From Exiguobacterium artemiae 255-15 (GTDB lineage: Bacteria > Bacillota > Bacilli > Exiguobacteriales > Exiguobacteriaceae), in contig NC_010556.1 in assembly GCF_000019905.1 (NCBI RefSeq), positions 1,700,001 through 1,764,000 of the forward strand: a stretch of 64,000 nucleotides of DNA. The letters run 5' to 3'. Below, piece by piece: positions 53,182 to 62,845 of this stretch. Both the position numbers and the translations under genes were made by a program. The notes beneath the pieces were generated by a model. That model had not been told where the DNA came from and ran no database searches. It was given only the letters and a program-made list of their open reading frames with translations. How positions within the stretch are numbered: position 1 is the first letter of the stretch; the number at the start of each line of letters is the position of its first letter.

Positions 53182-54444
53182 TCAGGGATTCGTTTGTTGC
53201 AGTGTCTTTAAATCATCATAAAACGTCGGGTAGCTGACTTCAACTACTTCATTCCCAAGGACCTCGATTTCCGGCTGTAATGTCGCAGCAATCGTCAGCA
53301 TCATCGCCAGACGATGGTCTCCTGCACTGTCGACCGTCGCTCCGACAAGTGGTGTCGGTCCGTCAATAATCATGCCGTCTTCCGTCGCTTCAATCTGCGC
53401 ACCAATCTTTCGCAGCGTTGAAACGACCGTCTCGATCCGGTCCGTCTCTTTAACACGCAGTTCCGCTGCATCCCGGATGACGGTCCGTCCTTCGGCTTGT
53501 GTCGCAAGCAGGGCAAGCAACGGAATTTCGTCGATCAACGAAGGAATTTGCTCCCCTTCAATCGCTACAGCTTGCAGGGAAGTCGTCATCAGCGTCACGT
53601 CAGCCGTCTCTTCCCCCGCCGTTTCCCGACGGTTCGTGATTTCGACACTGGCTCCCATCTGCCGTAAGACTTGTAAAAATCCTGTCCGGGTCGGATTCAT
53701 CAAGACATGTTCCGTCGTGATCCGACTGTCGGCTCCTAAGATAGCTGCCGCCCACCAAAAAGCAGCAGAAGAAGGATCACCCGGAATGTCGATTTCTGTG
53801 GCTTGCAGGCGGACCGGTCCTTGCAGACGGATTTTCCGTCCCTGCTCCTGTTCTTGAATAGTCAGGTCGGTTCCGAATTTCGGCAACATCCGTTCTGTAT
53901 GATCCCGTGACAGAATCGGTTCGACAACTGTCGTCTCGCCGGTCGCAAACAATCCGGCCAGTAAAACCGCACTTTTGACTTGAGCGCTCGCAACAGGCAA
54001 CGTATAGGTTGTCCCGACAAGCGGTTGACCATGGATCGTCAGCGGCGCGTATGTCCCTTCAATGTCCGCTCCGAGTGTCGCAAGCGGGACGGTCACCCGG
54101 TCCATCGGCCGTCGTTGTAATGACTCGTCTCCTGTCAAGGTGTACGTTTCCTGACTACCTGCCAAAATACCGCTCAGTAAACGAATCGTCGTTCCTGAAT
54201 TACCGCAGTCAATCGTCGCTGCCTTTAGAGCAGTGGTCCCGGTAATCCGAATTTCTTGTTCCGTCTGCTGAACGTGTGCGCCAAGTGCCTCGACTGCTGC
54301 GAGTGACGCCAGACAATCTGCCCCTAACAAGGCATTCGAAATCACTGTTGTTCCTTCTGCGATTCCACCCATCAAAAAAGCACGATGGGTCATCGATTTA
54401 TCGCCCGGTACACGTACCGTCCCTCTTAAGCCCAATGTAAACAC
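53182..54444 (-). CDS. aroA: EPSP synthase (AroA)
   Basis: 3-phosphoshikimate 1-carboxyvinyltransferase; 420 residues. Signatures: [10 protein letters not shown] (about 13-22), [11 protein letters not shown] (about 80-90), RRPMDRV, and the C-terminal catalytic DxxPxLA-type [10 protein letters not shown] and RVKETDR. The key glycine of glyphosate-sensitive enzymes (N-G-T-A loop) reads NSGTT, close to class II sensitivity variation, but this alone does not predict resistance. The GTG 54444 start overlaps aroB by 19 bases; a TTG three codons later has a better-spaced GTGAGG and may be the real start. It follows aroB in the aroC-aroB-aroA run. Confidence 0.92.
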
Positions 54445-55484
54445 CTCACTGTTTGATCATATGCATTCTTTAGACGTTTCTGATCGATTGCTTCCAAAGA
54501 AAATCCATCTTGACCTTTTACTACAAATCGAATCGATACATCATTTTTTTTGTCGCGTTTCATCAATTCCAAGTATCTTTCAAACGGTTGACGTTCCGGT
54601 AACACAACACCAAGCCGGTGAATCAGCTCGACCAATCGGTTGGTTTGGTATTCGTTGCCTTCAAGGATTGATACAAAAACCAGCCCGATCCCGACTGCTT
54701 CTCCGTGGGACAGATCCTCACTCGCATATTCGACGGCATGGCCGAAAGTATGCCCGTAGTTTAAAAAGGCACGGATGCCGGTTTCCCGTTCATCCTGTTC
54801 TACGATATGCTGTTTCACCTGTATGCCGGCTGAAATCCAGTCAGCGAGCGGTAATTGTTTGATATCTGAAAGTCCCAGTCCGATCAGCTCTTCCGCAAAA
54901 GTCGGACGCGCCAATAATCCATGCTTCAGTAATTCAAAAAAACCGCTTCTCCATTCGCGGTCGGACAACGTTTGTAAAAAGGCTGGATCGTATAAAACGG
55001 CAGACGGCTGATAAAAAGCACCTACTAAGTTCTTACCCCAACGTAAGTTTAATCCAACCTTTCCGCCGACACTCGAATCATGCGCGAGCAATGTCGTCGG
55101 GATTTGAAGGAAAGGAACACCACGTAGGAAAGTCGCTGCAACGAATCCCGCTAAATCACCGATCATACCGCCTCCGACGGCAAGAATCATCGTCTTTCGT
55201 GTTGCACCCTGCTCAATTCCTTCTTCCAGCAACCGTTGATAGACGGATAAGGATTTACTTCCTTCCCCCGGCTCGACGGTACTGACATGCTGAGCCGTCA
55301 CCGGAAAAACATTCTCAAGTTGACGGCGGATTGACGCCATATGCAGATCCGCCACGGTCTGATCCGTAATGATCCAGAACCGATCCGCTTCCTGCGCTTG
55401 TTTCACTTCATGAATCCGTCGGATGGCATCCGGTTCAACATAGACGGAATAAGGACGGCTCGCCCGGATAGTCAGATGCGTCAA
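54426..55484 (-). CDS. aroB: 3-dehydroquinate synthase
   Basis: A 352-residue NAD+- and metal-dependent enzyme of the shikimate pathway. Signatures: the nucleotide segment [12 protein letters not shown] (about 103-114), [18 protein letters not shown] (about 127-144), and metal ligands in [12 protein letters not shown] (about 241-252). It starts at TTG 55484, overlapping the aroC stop (TTGA) four bases. GGAGGAGG within the aroC end is the ribosome site. It ends in a 19-base overlap with aroA. Confidence 0.94.
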
Positions 55485-56635
55485 AAGAGACGCACCTCCT
55501 CCCGGTAAGCTGTGACAGCCTGTTTCAGGCGGTCAAGCGTCGATGTACCGAACATCTCAAGAACAGCTGCCGCAATCTCGACGGCTACGACGGCTTCCAG
55601 TACGACCGCTGCCGCCGGAACGGCACAGGCGTCACTGCGTTCGACCTGAGCGACGAATGGCTCCTTTGTTTCGATATCGACGGACTGGAGAGGACGATAT
55701 AACGTCGGAATCGGCTTCATCGCCACTTGGACCCGAATAGGCATTCCGGTCGACATTCCGCCTTCAATCCCGCCCAGATGATTCGTCTTACGGAAATACC
55801 CGGTTTCGTCATGCAGGATTTCATCCTGGACCGTACTACCTTTTCTGCGCGCCAAATCAAATCCGTCGCCAAACCCGACTGCTTTCATCGCATTGACACT
55901 GATGACGGCACGGGCGATCCGGCTGTCAAGTTTCGTCTCATTTTGTGTAAAGGAGCCGATTCCCGGCATCATATCTGTCACGACGACTTCGACTTCTCCG
56001 CCTAATGTGTCCCCGTCTTTTTTAGCTTGGTCAATCGCTGCCATCATCCGCTCTGCTGCCGCTTCGTCGGCACAGCGAACAGGCGACGCCTCAATCACTT
56101 CCCGGTACTCCATCGGGTTGACGAAATCCGCATCGATGCCTCCGATGGAGCGGACATGAGAAAACACATCAATCCCCAGTTGACCGAGCAGTTGTTTGGC
56201 AATGGCACCGACCGCGACACGCGCTGCCGTTTCCCGGGCGGACGAACGCTCCAGGACATCGCGTAAATCCCGGTGTCCGTATTTTAATCCGCCGACCAAA
56301 TCAGCATGACCCGGGCGTGGACGTGTCAGTGTCCGCGGACGTTCCAGTTCCTCCTGCAACGGTTCGGCCTGCATGACTTTCGTCCAGTGCGTATGGTCTT
56401 TATTCTCAATGAACAGACTGATCGGTGCGCCCGTCGTATAGCCGTGCCGGATCCCCCCGCGGACATCCACCGCGTCCTGTTCGATTTGCATTCTCCGTCC
56501 ACGACCGTAACCACCTTGACGTCGTGTCATCTCACGTTGCACTTGATCAAAATCAATGATGAGACCAGAAGGGATTCCTTCGATGATGACCGATAATCCT
56601 TTACCGTGTGATTCACCTGCTGTCATGTAACGCAT
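55481..56635 (-). CDS. aroC: Chorismate synthase
   Basis: A 384-residue FMN-dependent enzyme making chorismate from EPSP, the branch point for aromatic amino acids, folate and menaquinone. Signatures: [18 protein letters not shown] (about 7-24), [12 protein letters not shown] (about 39-50), [17 protein letters not shown] (about 98-114) and [10 protein letters not shown]. It is the first gene of aroC-aroB-aroA and feeds the menaquinone genes downstream of ndk. It is separated from cheR by 23 bases, without a terminator. Confidence 0.95.
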
Positions 56636-56658
56636 GTTGCCTCATCCCCTTCTATCCG

Positions 56659-57432
56659 TTAGATTTTTTCATAAAAAAAGCTTTGTTTCATTTTTAAGCC
56701 AAATCGTTCCGGTTGGAAAATCTGTTCTGTTCCGCCGACAAACAAAATGCCTCCCGGTTTTAAAGCGTCGACGAATGACCGATAGACATGTGCCTTGGCT
56801 TCCTCAGTAAAATAAATCAAGACATTCCGGCAGATGATCAAATCAAATCCTGTATCATACCGGTCACCGAGTAAATTATGTTTACTGAATCGAACGAGAC
56901 GTCTGATTTCAGGAACGACTTCAAACTGTTGTTCTTGTTCGATGAAATAACGTTTTTTCCGTCCTGCTTCCACTTCATTCAGAGCGGACGCTCCGTAGCG
57001 GCCTTGTTTTGCCTTCTCAAGGACTAACTCATCTAAGTCCGTTGCTTGAATCGTAAATTGTGCCGGATCGAGCTTTTCGTTTAGGATCATCGCCAACGAA
57101 TACGGCTCTTCACCTGTCGAACAGGCGGCACTCCACGTCCGAATCCGTCCGTGGGCACGGGCTTGCAACACCGGCAAGATATCTTGCTCCAGTTGCTGCC
57201 ATCGAATCGGGTTCCGGAAAAACTCACTGACGTTAATCGTCATCCGATCCAAAAATTCTTCATACAAAGTTGAACTTTTTTCCATCGCCTGCATATAAGA
57301 AGCAAATGTACTGTATCCTTTTTTATCACGTAATGCTGTTAATCGCCGCTTCATCTGGGCTTCTTTATATTGTCCTAAATCAATTCCTGATTTTTTCAAG
57401 AAACGTTGGATGAAAAGCTCATAGTCCTGCAT
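56659..57432 (-). CDS. cheR: Chemotaxis protein methyltransferase CheR
   Basis: A 257-residue SAM-dependent methyltransferase that methylates glutamates of chemoreceptors. An N-terminal helical domain (about 1-70; YKEAQMKRRL) precedes the SAM-binding domain with SAACSTGEEPYSLAM (about 100-114), NVLIYF near 204 and a final GGTEQIF. Start choice: ATG 57432 follows GAGGTG; the GTG four codons earlier is part of that region. It lies between ndk and aroC, as in B. subtilis. No other chemotaxis gene is in the window, so its substrates are encoded elsewhere. Confidence 0.92.
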   Translation of the reverse strand: MQDYELFIQRFLKKSGIDLGQYKEAQMKRRLTALRDKKGYSTFASYMQAMEKSSTLYEEFLDRMTINVSEFFRNPIRWQQLEQDILPVLQARAHGRIRTWSAACSTGEEPYSLAMILNEKLDPAQFTIQATDLDELVLEKAKQGRYGASALNEVEAGRKKRYFIEQEQQFEVVPEIRRLVRFSKHNLLGDRYDTGFDLIICRNVLIYFTEEAKAHVYRSFVDALKPGGILFVGGTEQIFQPERFGLKMKQSFFYEKI

Positions 57433-57534
57433 AGTCCACCTCACAAATCCTCTCTCTGGTGGGATTGCTTTTCAGGCACTCCCTGTCTTATTTTCTATCT
57501 TAGCATAAAGCCATTTCCTTTCCAAAAAACAAAA

Positions 57535-57564
57535 AAGACGATTGAGCAGTTGCTCAATCGTCTT
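57535..57564 (-). terminator. Terminator of ndk
   Basis: A 14-bp perfect stem (57535-57548 with 57551-57564) and a T-rich run in the minus direction. Confidence 0.88.
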
Positions 57565-57571
57565 GCTGACC

Positions 57572-57988
57572 TCAAACGTTTAACGGTTGTCCTTGAAACC
57601 AAAGACCGAGTTCACGCTCGGCACTTTCAACACTGTCTGAACCGTGAATGACATTCTCGCTCATCGTGTTTGCAAAATCGCCCCGAATCGTTCCCGGTAG
57701 TGCTTCCGTCGGTTTCGTTTTACCAATCATCATCCGCGAAACCGTGACTACATCTTCGCCTTCAACACGAAGTGCGACGACAGGACCAGATGTCAAGAAA
57801 GTGACCAACTCTCCGAAAAATGGTTTTTCTGCGTGTTCCGCGTAATGAGCCTGTGCTAATTCTTCAGTCACCTGCATCATTTTCATTTCACGAATTACGA
57901 ATCCCTTACGTTCGATACGAGCGATAATTTCCCCAATCAAACCTCGTTCAACGCCATCCGGTTTTACCATTAAAAACGTTTGCTCCAT
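57572..57988 (-). CDS. ndk: Nucleoside diphosphate kinase
   Basis: A 138-residue enzyme that balances NTP and dNTP pools by ATP-dependent phosphate transfer through a phospho-histidine. The active His is in NVIHGSDS (about 114-121), and the KPDGVERG start is typical. It is about ten residues shorter than most Bacillus homologues, lost at the C-terminus, which is common in some genera. It has its own promoter overlapped by a cre-like site (58018-58031). Confidence 0.94.
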   Translation of the reverse strand: MEQTFLMVKPDGVERGLIGEIIARIERKGFVIREMKMMQVTEELAQAHYAEHAEKPFFGELVTFLTSGPVVALRVEGEDVVTVSRMMIGKTKPTEALPGTIRGDFANTMSENVIHGSDSVESAERELGLWFQGQPLNV

Positions 57989-58017
57989 TACTAGTTCCCC
58001 CTATGAAATACAGATAA

Positions 58018-58031
58018 AAAAAGCGCTTACA
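58018..58031 (-). promoter_or_regulatory. cre-like site near the ndk promoter
   Basis: The minus strand reads TGTAAGCGCTTTTT, two mismatches from the CcpA consensus TGWNANCGNTNWCA, adjacent to the ndk -10. CcpA control of ndk is inference only. Confidence 0.4.
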
Positions 58032-58058
58032 TAGTAAGTTTACTGCGTAAATGGACAA
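58031..58058 (-). promoter_or_regulatory. Sigma-A promoter of ndk
   Basis: TTGTCC (58053-58058), 16 bases, TACTAT (58031-58036) on the minus strand, about 43 bases before the ndk ATG. Confidence 0.6.
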
Positions 58059-58082
58059 GCGGCAAGAAATTTTTACATTTTT

Positions 58083-59045
58083 TCAACCTTTACGTTTCCC
58101 GACATACCGGGCGACTTCTTCCAAGGACCGTTTCGCTGATGATTTCGGGAGATGATTCAAGCGGAGAATCGCCCGCCGAATGTATAAATCAACGGTTTGT
58201 TGCGTTCGTTCCAACGCATCTGATCGTTGCAACCGGTCCAGTAAAGGAGCCACCTCTTCATGACTCGGCATTGAACGGATCTTTTGTAATTCCCGGAAAA
58301 ATTCTCGATCTTCCGACGCATAAAATACAGGCAATGTTTTATGACCATGACGCAAATCTTCTGCGACAGGTTTTCCAAGTTCAGTCCGTTTCGCTGTAAA
58401 ATCAAGCAAATCATCTGCAATTTGGAAAGCTAGACCAATGTCACGCCCAAATTGTCGTAACGCCTTCGTATCTTCCGGTGAACAGTTCGCGACAATCGCC
58501 CCGAGATGACAGCTGGCTTCAATCAGGATGGCCGTTTTCCGCTCGATCCGTTTAATATACCGTTTGATCGATTGTTCCCAGTCATACTGATCGTAAATCT
58601 GCTCGATTTCGCCTTCACAGATTTCACGCATCGCATGGACCATCACCTGAACCAGTTCCGGTTTGCCAACTTCCCCAATCAGTTTAACTGCCTCACCAAA
58701 TAAAAAGTTACCGGAATAGAGTGCAACTTCTTCATCAAAGTGTTGCATGACGGTTGGTTTGCCGCGCCGCAGTTCAGCGTCATCAATCACATCATCATGG
58801 ACAAGTGAAGCCATATGGACCAGTTCAAGACTGGCTGCAACACGCACAAGCTCATCACGATCGGCCTGACCGAACTTTGATGCGAGCAACACAAAGGCCG
58901 GCCGAATGCGTTTACCGCCTGCTTGAAGCAATTGTTGTCCGGCAGCATCGATGGTCGGATCGCTCGATGCGATATGACGGATCAAAAATTGATCCACTAA
59001 ACTTACTTCTTTGGTTACGTCTCGATAAATAGAATGCAGTGACAT
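58083..59045 (-). CDS. hepT: Heptaprenyl diphosphate synthase, catalytic component II
   Basis: A 320-residue class I trans-prenyltransferase that, with HepS, makes the C35 chain of menaquinone-7. The first Asp-rich motif is HDDVID in ELVHMASLVHDDVIDDA (about 75-91), the second QIADDLLDF (near 208), and GGKRIRP is near 42. Start choice: ATG 59045 lies one base after the menG stop; the longer open frame (28 more codons) overlaps menG and is rejected. It belongs to the hepS-menG-hepT operon. Confidence 0.93.
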   Translation of the reverse strand: MSLHSIYRDVTKEVSLVDQFLIRHIASSDPTIDAAGQQLLQAGGKRIRPAFVLLASKFGQADRDELVRVAASLELVHMASLVHDDVIDDAELRRGKPTVMQHFDEEVALYSGNFLFGEAVKLIGEVGKPELVQVMVHAMREICEGEIEQIYDQYDWEQSIKRYIKRIERKTAILIEASCHLGAIVANCSPEDTKALRQFGRDIGLAFQIADDLLDFTAKRTELGKPVAEDLRHGHKTLPVFYASEDREFFRELQKIRSMPSHEEVAPLLDRLQRSDALERTQQTVDLYIRRAILRLNHLPKSSAKRSLEEVARYVGKRKG

Positions 59046-59046
59046 C

Positions 59047-59754
59047 TCACCACTTCTTTCCGAGGTGCATTGCAGCTGCCCCACCTGCAAATGCTTTGAC
59101 TTCCACTTGCATGAATCCGGCTTGTTCAAACAGTTGTTTCAGTTCGACACGATCAAGGAAAACTTCAGTTGACTCTTGCAACCAGTTGTATTGATCGTAG
59201 GATTTGGCAAACAAACGACCAACCTGCGGCATGATTTTTCCGAAATACAGGGAGTAAGCTTCCTTAAACAGCGGTGCTGTCGGTTGACTTGTCTCAAGGC
59301 AGACGACCGTCCCGCCCGGTTTTAGGACACGGTGCATTTCTTTGATGACCTGCAAATAATCCGGTACATTCCGCAGTCCAAATCCGATTGTCACGAAATC
59401 AAACGAATGATCGCCAAACGGAAGCTCCATCGCGTTCCCGTGAATCAACTCGACATTTTTCATCTCAAGCGCTTCAACTTTTTCGACACCAACTTTCAGC
59501 ATGTTCTCGGAAAAATCAAGTCCTTTGATGACACCGGTCGGACCGGCTGCTTTCGCAAGCTGAATCGTCCAATCAGCGGTTCCACAACATAAGTCGAGAC
59601 ACTTTGCACCTGGAAATACGTTCATCCGGCGCATCGTTTCTTTTCTCCACAATTTATGAAGGCGGAAGCTGATGATGGAGTTCATTTGATCATAATTGCT
59701 TGAAATCGATTGAAACACTTCATATACTTTTTTCTCTTTTTCTTGTGTCTGCAC
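59047..59754 (-). CDS. menG: Demethylmenaquinone methyltransferase
   Basis: A 235-residue SAM-dependent C-methyltransferase of menaquinone synthesis (UbiE/MenH family). Signatures: [10 protein letters not shown] and LCCGTADWT (SAM motif, near 55-63), DFSENML, and [10 protein letters not shown] (about 125-134). GTG 59754 is used; the GTG three codons earlier touches the AAAGG ribosome site. It lies between hepS and hepT, as in B. subtilis (menH there). Confidence 0.93.
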   Translation of the reverse strand: MQTQEKEKKVYEVFQSISSNYDQMNSIISFRLHKLWRKETMRRMNVFPGAKCLDLCCGTADWTIQLAKAAGPTGVIKGLDFSENMLKVGVEKVEALEMKNVELIHGNAMELPFGDHSFDFVTIGFGLRNVPDYLQVIKEMHRVLKPGGTVVCLETSQPTAPLFKEAYSLYFGKIMPQVGRLFAKSYDQYNWLQESTEVFLDRVELKQLFEQAGFMQVEVKAFAGGAAAMHLGKKW

Positions 59755-59776
59755 GCAGTTCACCCTTTCGAAGATA

Positions 59777-60355
59777 TTACGCTACTGCCATCTGTTCCAG
59801 ATGAGATAATAACAGTTGTTGAGCACTTGATTGTAAGCTTTGTGCCCGTTGACGAATCAAACGTTGTCCGTCCTCCGTCAACCAGTCTCTTCCGCTAATC
59901 GCTGCTAGTCCTTGAACCAATCCGAATTCTGCCTTTAACCATAATAAGACATACTCTTCAGTTGAATCGTAGTTTTCCTCATGAAGGGCACATTTCGCTT
60001 CGTTCACATGCTGAACGGTCCGCCCGAGTGTTACGAGTGCCGTTTGGGGAAGCGACGCCAATTCTTCAAAGAAGTAGCTCGAAAATAAATCTCCCGCCAG
60101 AACCAGCAGTTGTCGTTCTTTCGAACCTCTTTTGGTCTCTCCGACACGTTCATGTAACAGTAAGGCCACCTGTGCATAATGCACACCTTTGACAAGTGAT
60201 TGCCAAGCCAACGTTTCATTTTGGGCGACATCGATCAACCAACTGATTTGTTCACGATTGATGGAAGGGAAATCCACATGCCGAGCCAATTGTGTCGTTT
60301 GTTTTGTAGTGAGTGCGGTGATCATTTCTTCCACGAGCAGCTCTTGATGATTCAT
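59777..60355 (-). CDS. hepS: Heptaprenyl diphosphate synthase component I (HepS)
   Basis: A 192-residue helical regulatory subunit without prenyl-binding motifs. The conserved [15 protein letters not shown] (about 82-96) and the GLVQGLAAI segment are typical. It associates with HepT to fix chain length. It is shorter than the B. subtilis subunit (about 250 residues), lacking mainly C-terminal and inter-helix parts. It is the first gene of the menaquinone operon. Confidence 0.86.
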   Translation of the reverse strand: MNHQELLVEEMITALTTKQTTQLARHVDFPSINREQISWLIDVAQNETLAWQSLVKGVHYAQVALLLHERVGETKRGSKERQLLVLAGDLFSSYFFEELASLPQTALVTLGRTVQHVNEAKCALHEENYDSTEEYVLLWLKAEFGLVQGLAAISGRDWLTEDGQRLIRQRAQSLQSSAQQLLLSHLEQMAVA

Positions 60356-60459
60356 GCTTTTACCCCCCGATCTCCAGTGCCATCTCGTTGATGGATTTTC
60401 TTCTTTTTTAATATACCATAATCAGTTCGTTTTCTCGTCTCTCAATGTCCACAAAAAAA

Positions 60460-60485
60460 GCCGTCCGAGGAATTCCTCGAACGAC
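60460..60485 (-). terminator. Terminator of hbs
   Basis: An 11-bp stem (60460-60470 with 60475-60485) whose mismatches become G-U pairs only in minus-strand RNA, then T7. Confidence 0.85.
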
Positions 60486-60497
60486 TATGTAGCCGAA

Positions 60498-60770
60498 TTA
60501 CTTAACAGCATCTTTCAATGCTTTACCTGGTTTGAAAGCCGGTACTTTGCTTGCTGGGATTTCGATATCTTCTTTTGTACGTGGGTTGCGACCTTTACGA
60601 GCTGCGCGTTCACGGACTTCGAAGTTACCAAAGCCAATCAATTGGACTTTCTCTCCAGACTGAAGTGTCTCAGTGATCGATTCGAATGTTGATTCGACAA
60701 CTTTCGTCACGTCTTTTTTAGTCAGACCTGATTTTTCGACAACTGCTTGAATGAGTTCAGTTTTGTTCAT
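60498..60770 (-). CDS. hbs: DNA-binding protein HU
   Basis: A 90-residue histone-like protein that bends and compacts DNA. The MNKTELI start, the [18 protein letters not shown] arm and the final [14 protein letters not shown] are characteristic. ATG 60770 gives the normal length; the GTG three codons earlier is inside the ribosome site. A strong sigma-A promoter lies at 60807-60835. spoIVA, which follows hbs in sporulating Bacilli, is not present; yphF is next. Confidence 0.97.
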   Translation of the reverse strand: MNKTELIQAVVEKSGLTKKDVTKVVESTFESITETLQSGEKVQLIGFGNFEVRERAARKGRNPRTKEDIEIPASKVPAFKPGKALKDAVK

Positions 60771-60806
60771 TACGTTCACCCCCTCCCAATCACTTCTTCG
60801 AGGCTA

Positions 60807-60835
60807 ATCATACCTTATAAACGTTGATATTACAA
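60807..60835 (-). promoter_or_regulatory. Sigma-A promoter of hbs
   Basis: TTGTAA (60830-60835), 17 bases, TATGAT (60807-60812) on the minus strand, close to consensus, about 37 bases before the hbs ATG. Confidence 0.8.
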
Positions 60836-60855
60836 CATTTTCGTTAGAATCCCCA

Positions 60856-61590
60856 TTAATTTTCTGATTCTTCGATCGATTTCTCAGAAAACACAGGTTC
60901 GCCTTTTTTGTTGATTGTGTAACTTTGGGAGTATGCAGGAACAAATGGTTGCTCATCGTAGAGCAAATGCCGAATATCTTGGCCGACTTTCGGCTTTTTC
61001 TTCGCTGTTTCGACCGCTTTTTTAAGTTCAGGCAAATAGTTGATAAACAACTGCCCCTGACCGTCTACATAGATCGACAGTTTTTCATCGGAATACGGAC
61101 TCGGTACTTTCGGTTCCTCTTTGATAAACAGCTTCTTATAATCAAGCGTAAACTGATTTTTCCCGATCGAACCTTTGAAAGGATATTTGTCATTTTTCTT
61201 ACGGTACGTATCAATGCGGACTTGAAGCTTTTGAAGTTCTTCTGCTACAAGCAAGTCCATCAATTTAACCGTCGGCTTTTTCTCGACATCCACGAGTAAA
61301 TAAATGAAGGTCCCGCCCCCTTCAAAACTGTTGGGAGGAGGGTCGCTCATATAGCGTGGAATCAGACGTCCGAGTTCGATTTGATACCGTTCCATTAATG
61401 GTGTATCCGCTTCTCTTGTTTTAATCGGCAAAACGCCGGTATCTTTTTGATAGGCGTCTACTGCATTTTGAACCGTTCGAATTTGTTCCGGATACGGAAC
61501 CCGATTCGACGGTTTTTGACTGTCCGGAAATAAACAGCCCGACAACAACATGACCGGAATCAGCATAAAGACTATTAAAAGTTTTTTCAT
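60856..61590 (-). CDS. yphF: YphF-like lipoprotein
   Basis: A 244-residue lipoprotein: a signal peptide (1-18) with lipobox LLSGC (C19) means it is anchored on the outside of the membrane. The mature part is hydrophilic with two similar segments, each around a PF/IPRY-type motif. It occupies the B. subtilis yphF position next to yphE and gpsA. Function unknown. ATG 61590 overlaps the yphE stop (ATGA); the longer open frame would start within yphE and is rejected. Confidence 0.8.
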   Translation of the reverse strand: MKKLLIVFMLIPVMLLSGCLFPDSQKPSNRVPYPEQIRTVQNAVDAYQKDTGVLPIKTREADTPLMERYQIELGRLIPRYMSDPPPNSFEGGGTFIYLLVDVEKKPTVKLMDLLVAEELQKLQVRIDTYRKKNDKYPFKGSIGKNQFTLDYKKLFIKEEPKVPSPYSDEKLSIYVDGQGQLFINYLPELKKAVETAKKKPKVGQDIRHLLYDEQPFVPAYSQSYTINKKGEPVFSEKSIEESEN

Positions 61591-61793
61591 GCACTCGGAC
61601 CTGCCATGACGATAAAGACCATGATGATCGATGCCACGATAAAACAAAGAAAAGCAATGGTCGACATCAAGAATTGCCAAGCACCGGATAATTTCGTCCG
61701 ACTGATTGTGACCAATAAGACACTGATCGCAAACAAACCGATCCCGGCAAACGAAATCCACATTTTTAGTAATCCAGGACTCAAGGTTTCCAC
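61587..61793 (-). CDS. yphE: YphE small membrane protein (DUF2768)
   Basis: A 68-residue protein with two transmembrane helices (about 11-28 and 40-62). Length, topology and place between gpsA and yphF match YphE (DUF2768). It starts with GTG 61793 after GGAG and overlaps the yphF ATG by four bases. Function unknown. Confidence 0.83.
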   Translation of the reverse strand: METLSPGLLKMWISFAGIGLFAISVLLVTISRTKLSGAWQFLMSTIAFLCFIVASIIMVFIVMAGPSA

Positions 61794-61802
61794 CCCACTC
61801 CG

Positions 61803-62831
61803 TTAATCTTTCATCGTAAACAGATGTTCAATCTCATTTTTCTGCGGACGGCGCATCAATTTCTGTACTTCTTCTGCCGGAGTATGTCCGTCGAATAAGA
61901 CATGATAGAGCGCTGTCGTGATGGGTAACTCACATTGTTTCGTTTCTGCTAAATCGTAAGCGGCTTGTGTCGCCCGGACGCCCTCGACGACCATTCCCAT
62001 GTTCTCAAGAACGGTTTCAAGTTTTTCGCCCCGGCCGATCGCATTTCCGGCGCGCCAGTTCCGACTGTGGACCGATGTACAGGTCACGATTAAGTCGCCC
62101 ATTCCCGTTAAACCGGTGAACGTCATCGGATTTGCACCGAACAATGTGCCTAGTCGGGCAATTTCGACCATCCCGCGGGTGATCAAGGCTGCTTTGGCAT
62201 TATCACCGTACCCTAATCCATCAGCCATTCCGGCTGCTAAGGCAATGATGTTTTTGAACGCTCCGCCCAGTTCTGCTCCGATAATATCGGCGTTTAAATA
62301 GACACGGAAGTTATCATTCGTAAACAATTCCTGTACTCGTCCTGCCTCTTCCATGTCAGTGGAAGCAACCGTTACGGTCGTCGGCTTACGTAATGCGACT
62401 TCTTCCGCATGGGATGGACCGGTCAACACACAAATCGCCGAACGTTTGGAGGCATCGATTTCCTGCTCCATCAATTCTGACAACCGTAAGTGTGTTTTCG
62501 GTTCAATCCCTTTTGAGGCATGAATCAGCACGACCGGTTCCGTCAACAATTCGTTTAATTGACGCGATACAGAACGAATCGCAGAAGAAGGCGTCACAAT
62601 CAAGATATGGGATACCCCTTCGACAGCTTCGCTTAAAACAGTAGTTGCCCGAAGTGATTCCGGCAACGTCACACCTGGTAAGAACTGCGTATTTTCATGA
62701 TTTTGATTAATGGCATCAACATTTTTTTGATCCCGACCATAAAGAATGACCTCATGACCGTTATCGGCTAAAACGAGCGAGAGTGCGGTTCCCCAACTCC
62801 CGGCTCCAATGACTGCAATTTTTTTCATCAT
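61803..62831 (-). CDS. gpsA: NAD(P)-dependent glycerol-3-phosphate dehydrogenase
   Basis: A 342-residue enzyme making sn-glycerol 3-phosphate from dihydroxyacetone phosphate for phospholipid and teichoic acid synthesis. The N-terminal Rossmann GAGSWGTAL (about 9-17), GPSHAEEV (about 141-148), ELGGAFKNIIALAAG (near 189-203; catalytic Lys) and GLTGMGDLIVTC are present. AAGGTG precedes two adjacent ATG codons (62831 and 62828). It follows der by 14 bases, in the conserved der-gpsA-yphE-yphF order. Confidence 0.95.
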   Translation of the reverse strand: MMKKIAVIGAGSWGTALSLVLADNGHEVILYGRDQKNVDAINQNHENTQFLPGVTLPESLRATTVLSEAVEGVSHILIVTPSSAIRSVSRQLNELLTEPVVLIHASKGIEPKTHLRLSELMEQEIDASKRSAICVLTGPSHAEEVALRKPTTVTVASTDMEEAGRVQELFTNDNFRVYLNADIIGAELGGAFKNIIALAAGMADGLGYGDNAKAALITRGMVEIARLGTLFGANPMTFTGLTGMGDLIVTCTSVHSRNWRAGNAIGRGEKLETVLENMGMVVEGVRATQAAYDLAETKQCELPITTALYHVLFDGHTPAEEVQKLMRRPQKNEIEHLFTMKD

Positions 62832-62845
62832 GATTCACCTTGTCC

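Noticed and set aside
59046-59129. N-terminal extension of HepT by 28 codons into menG
   Set aside because: It is out of frame with menG coding and lacks homology; the ATG at 59045 sits one base after the menG stop.
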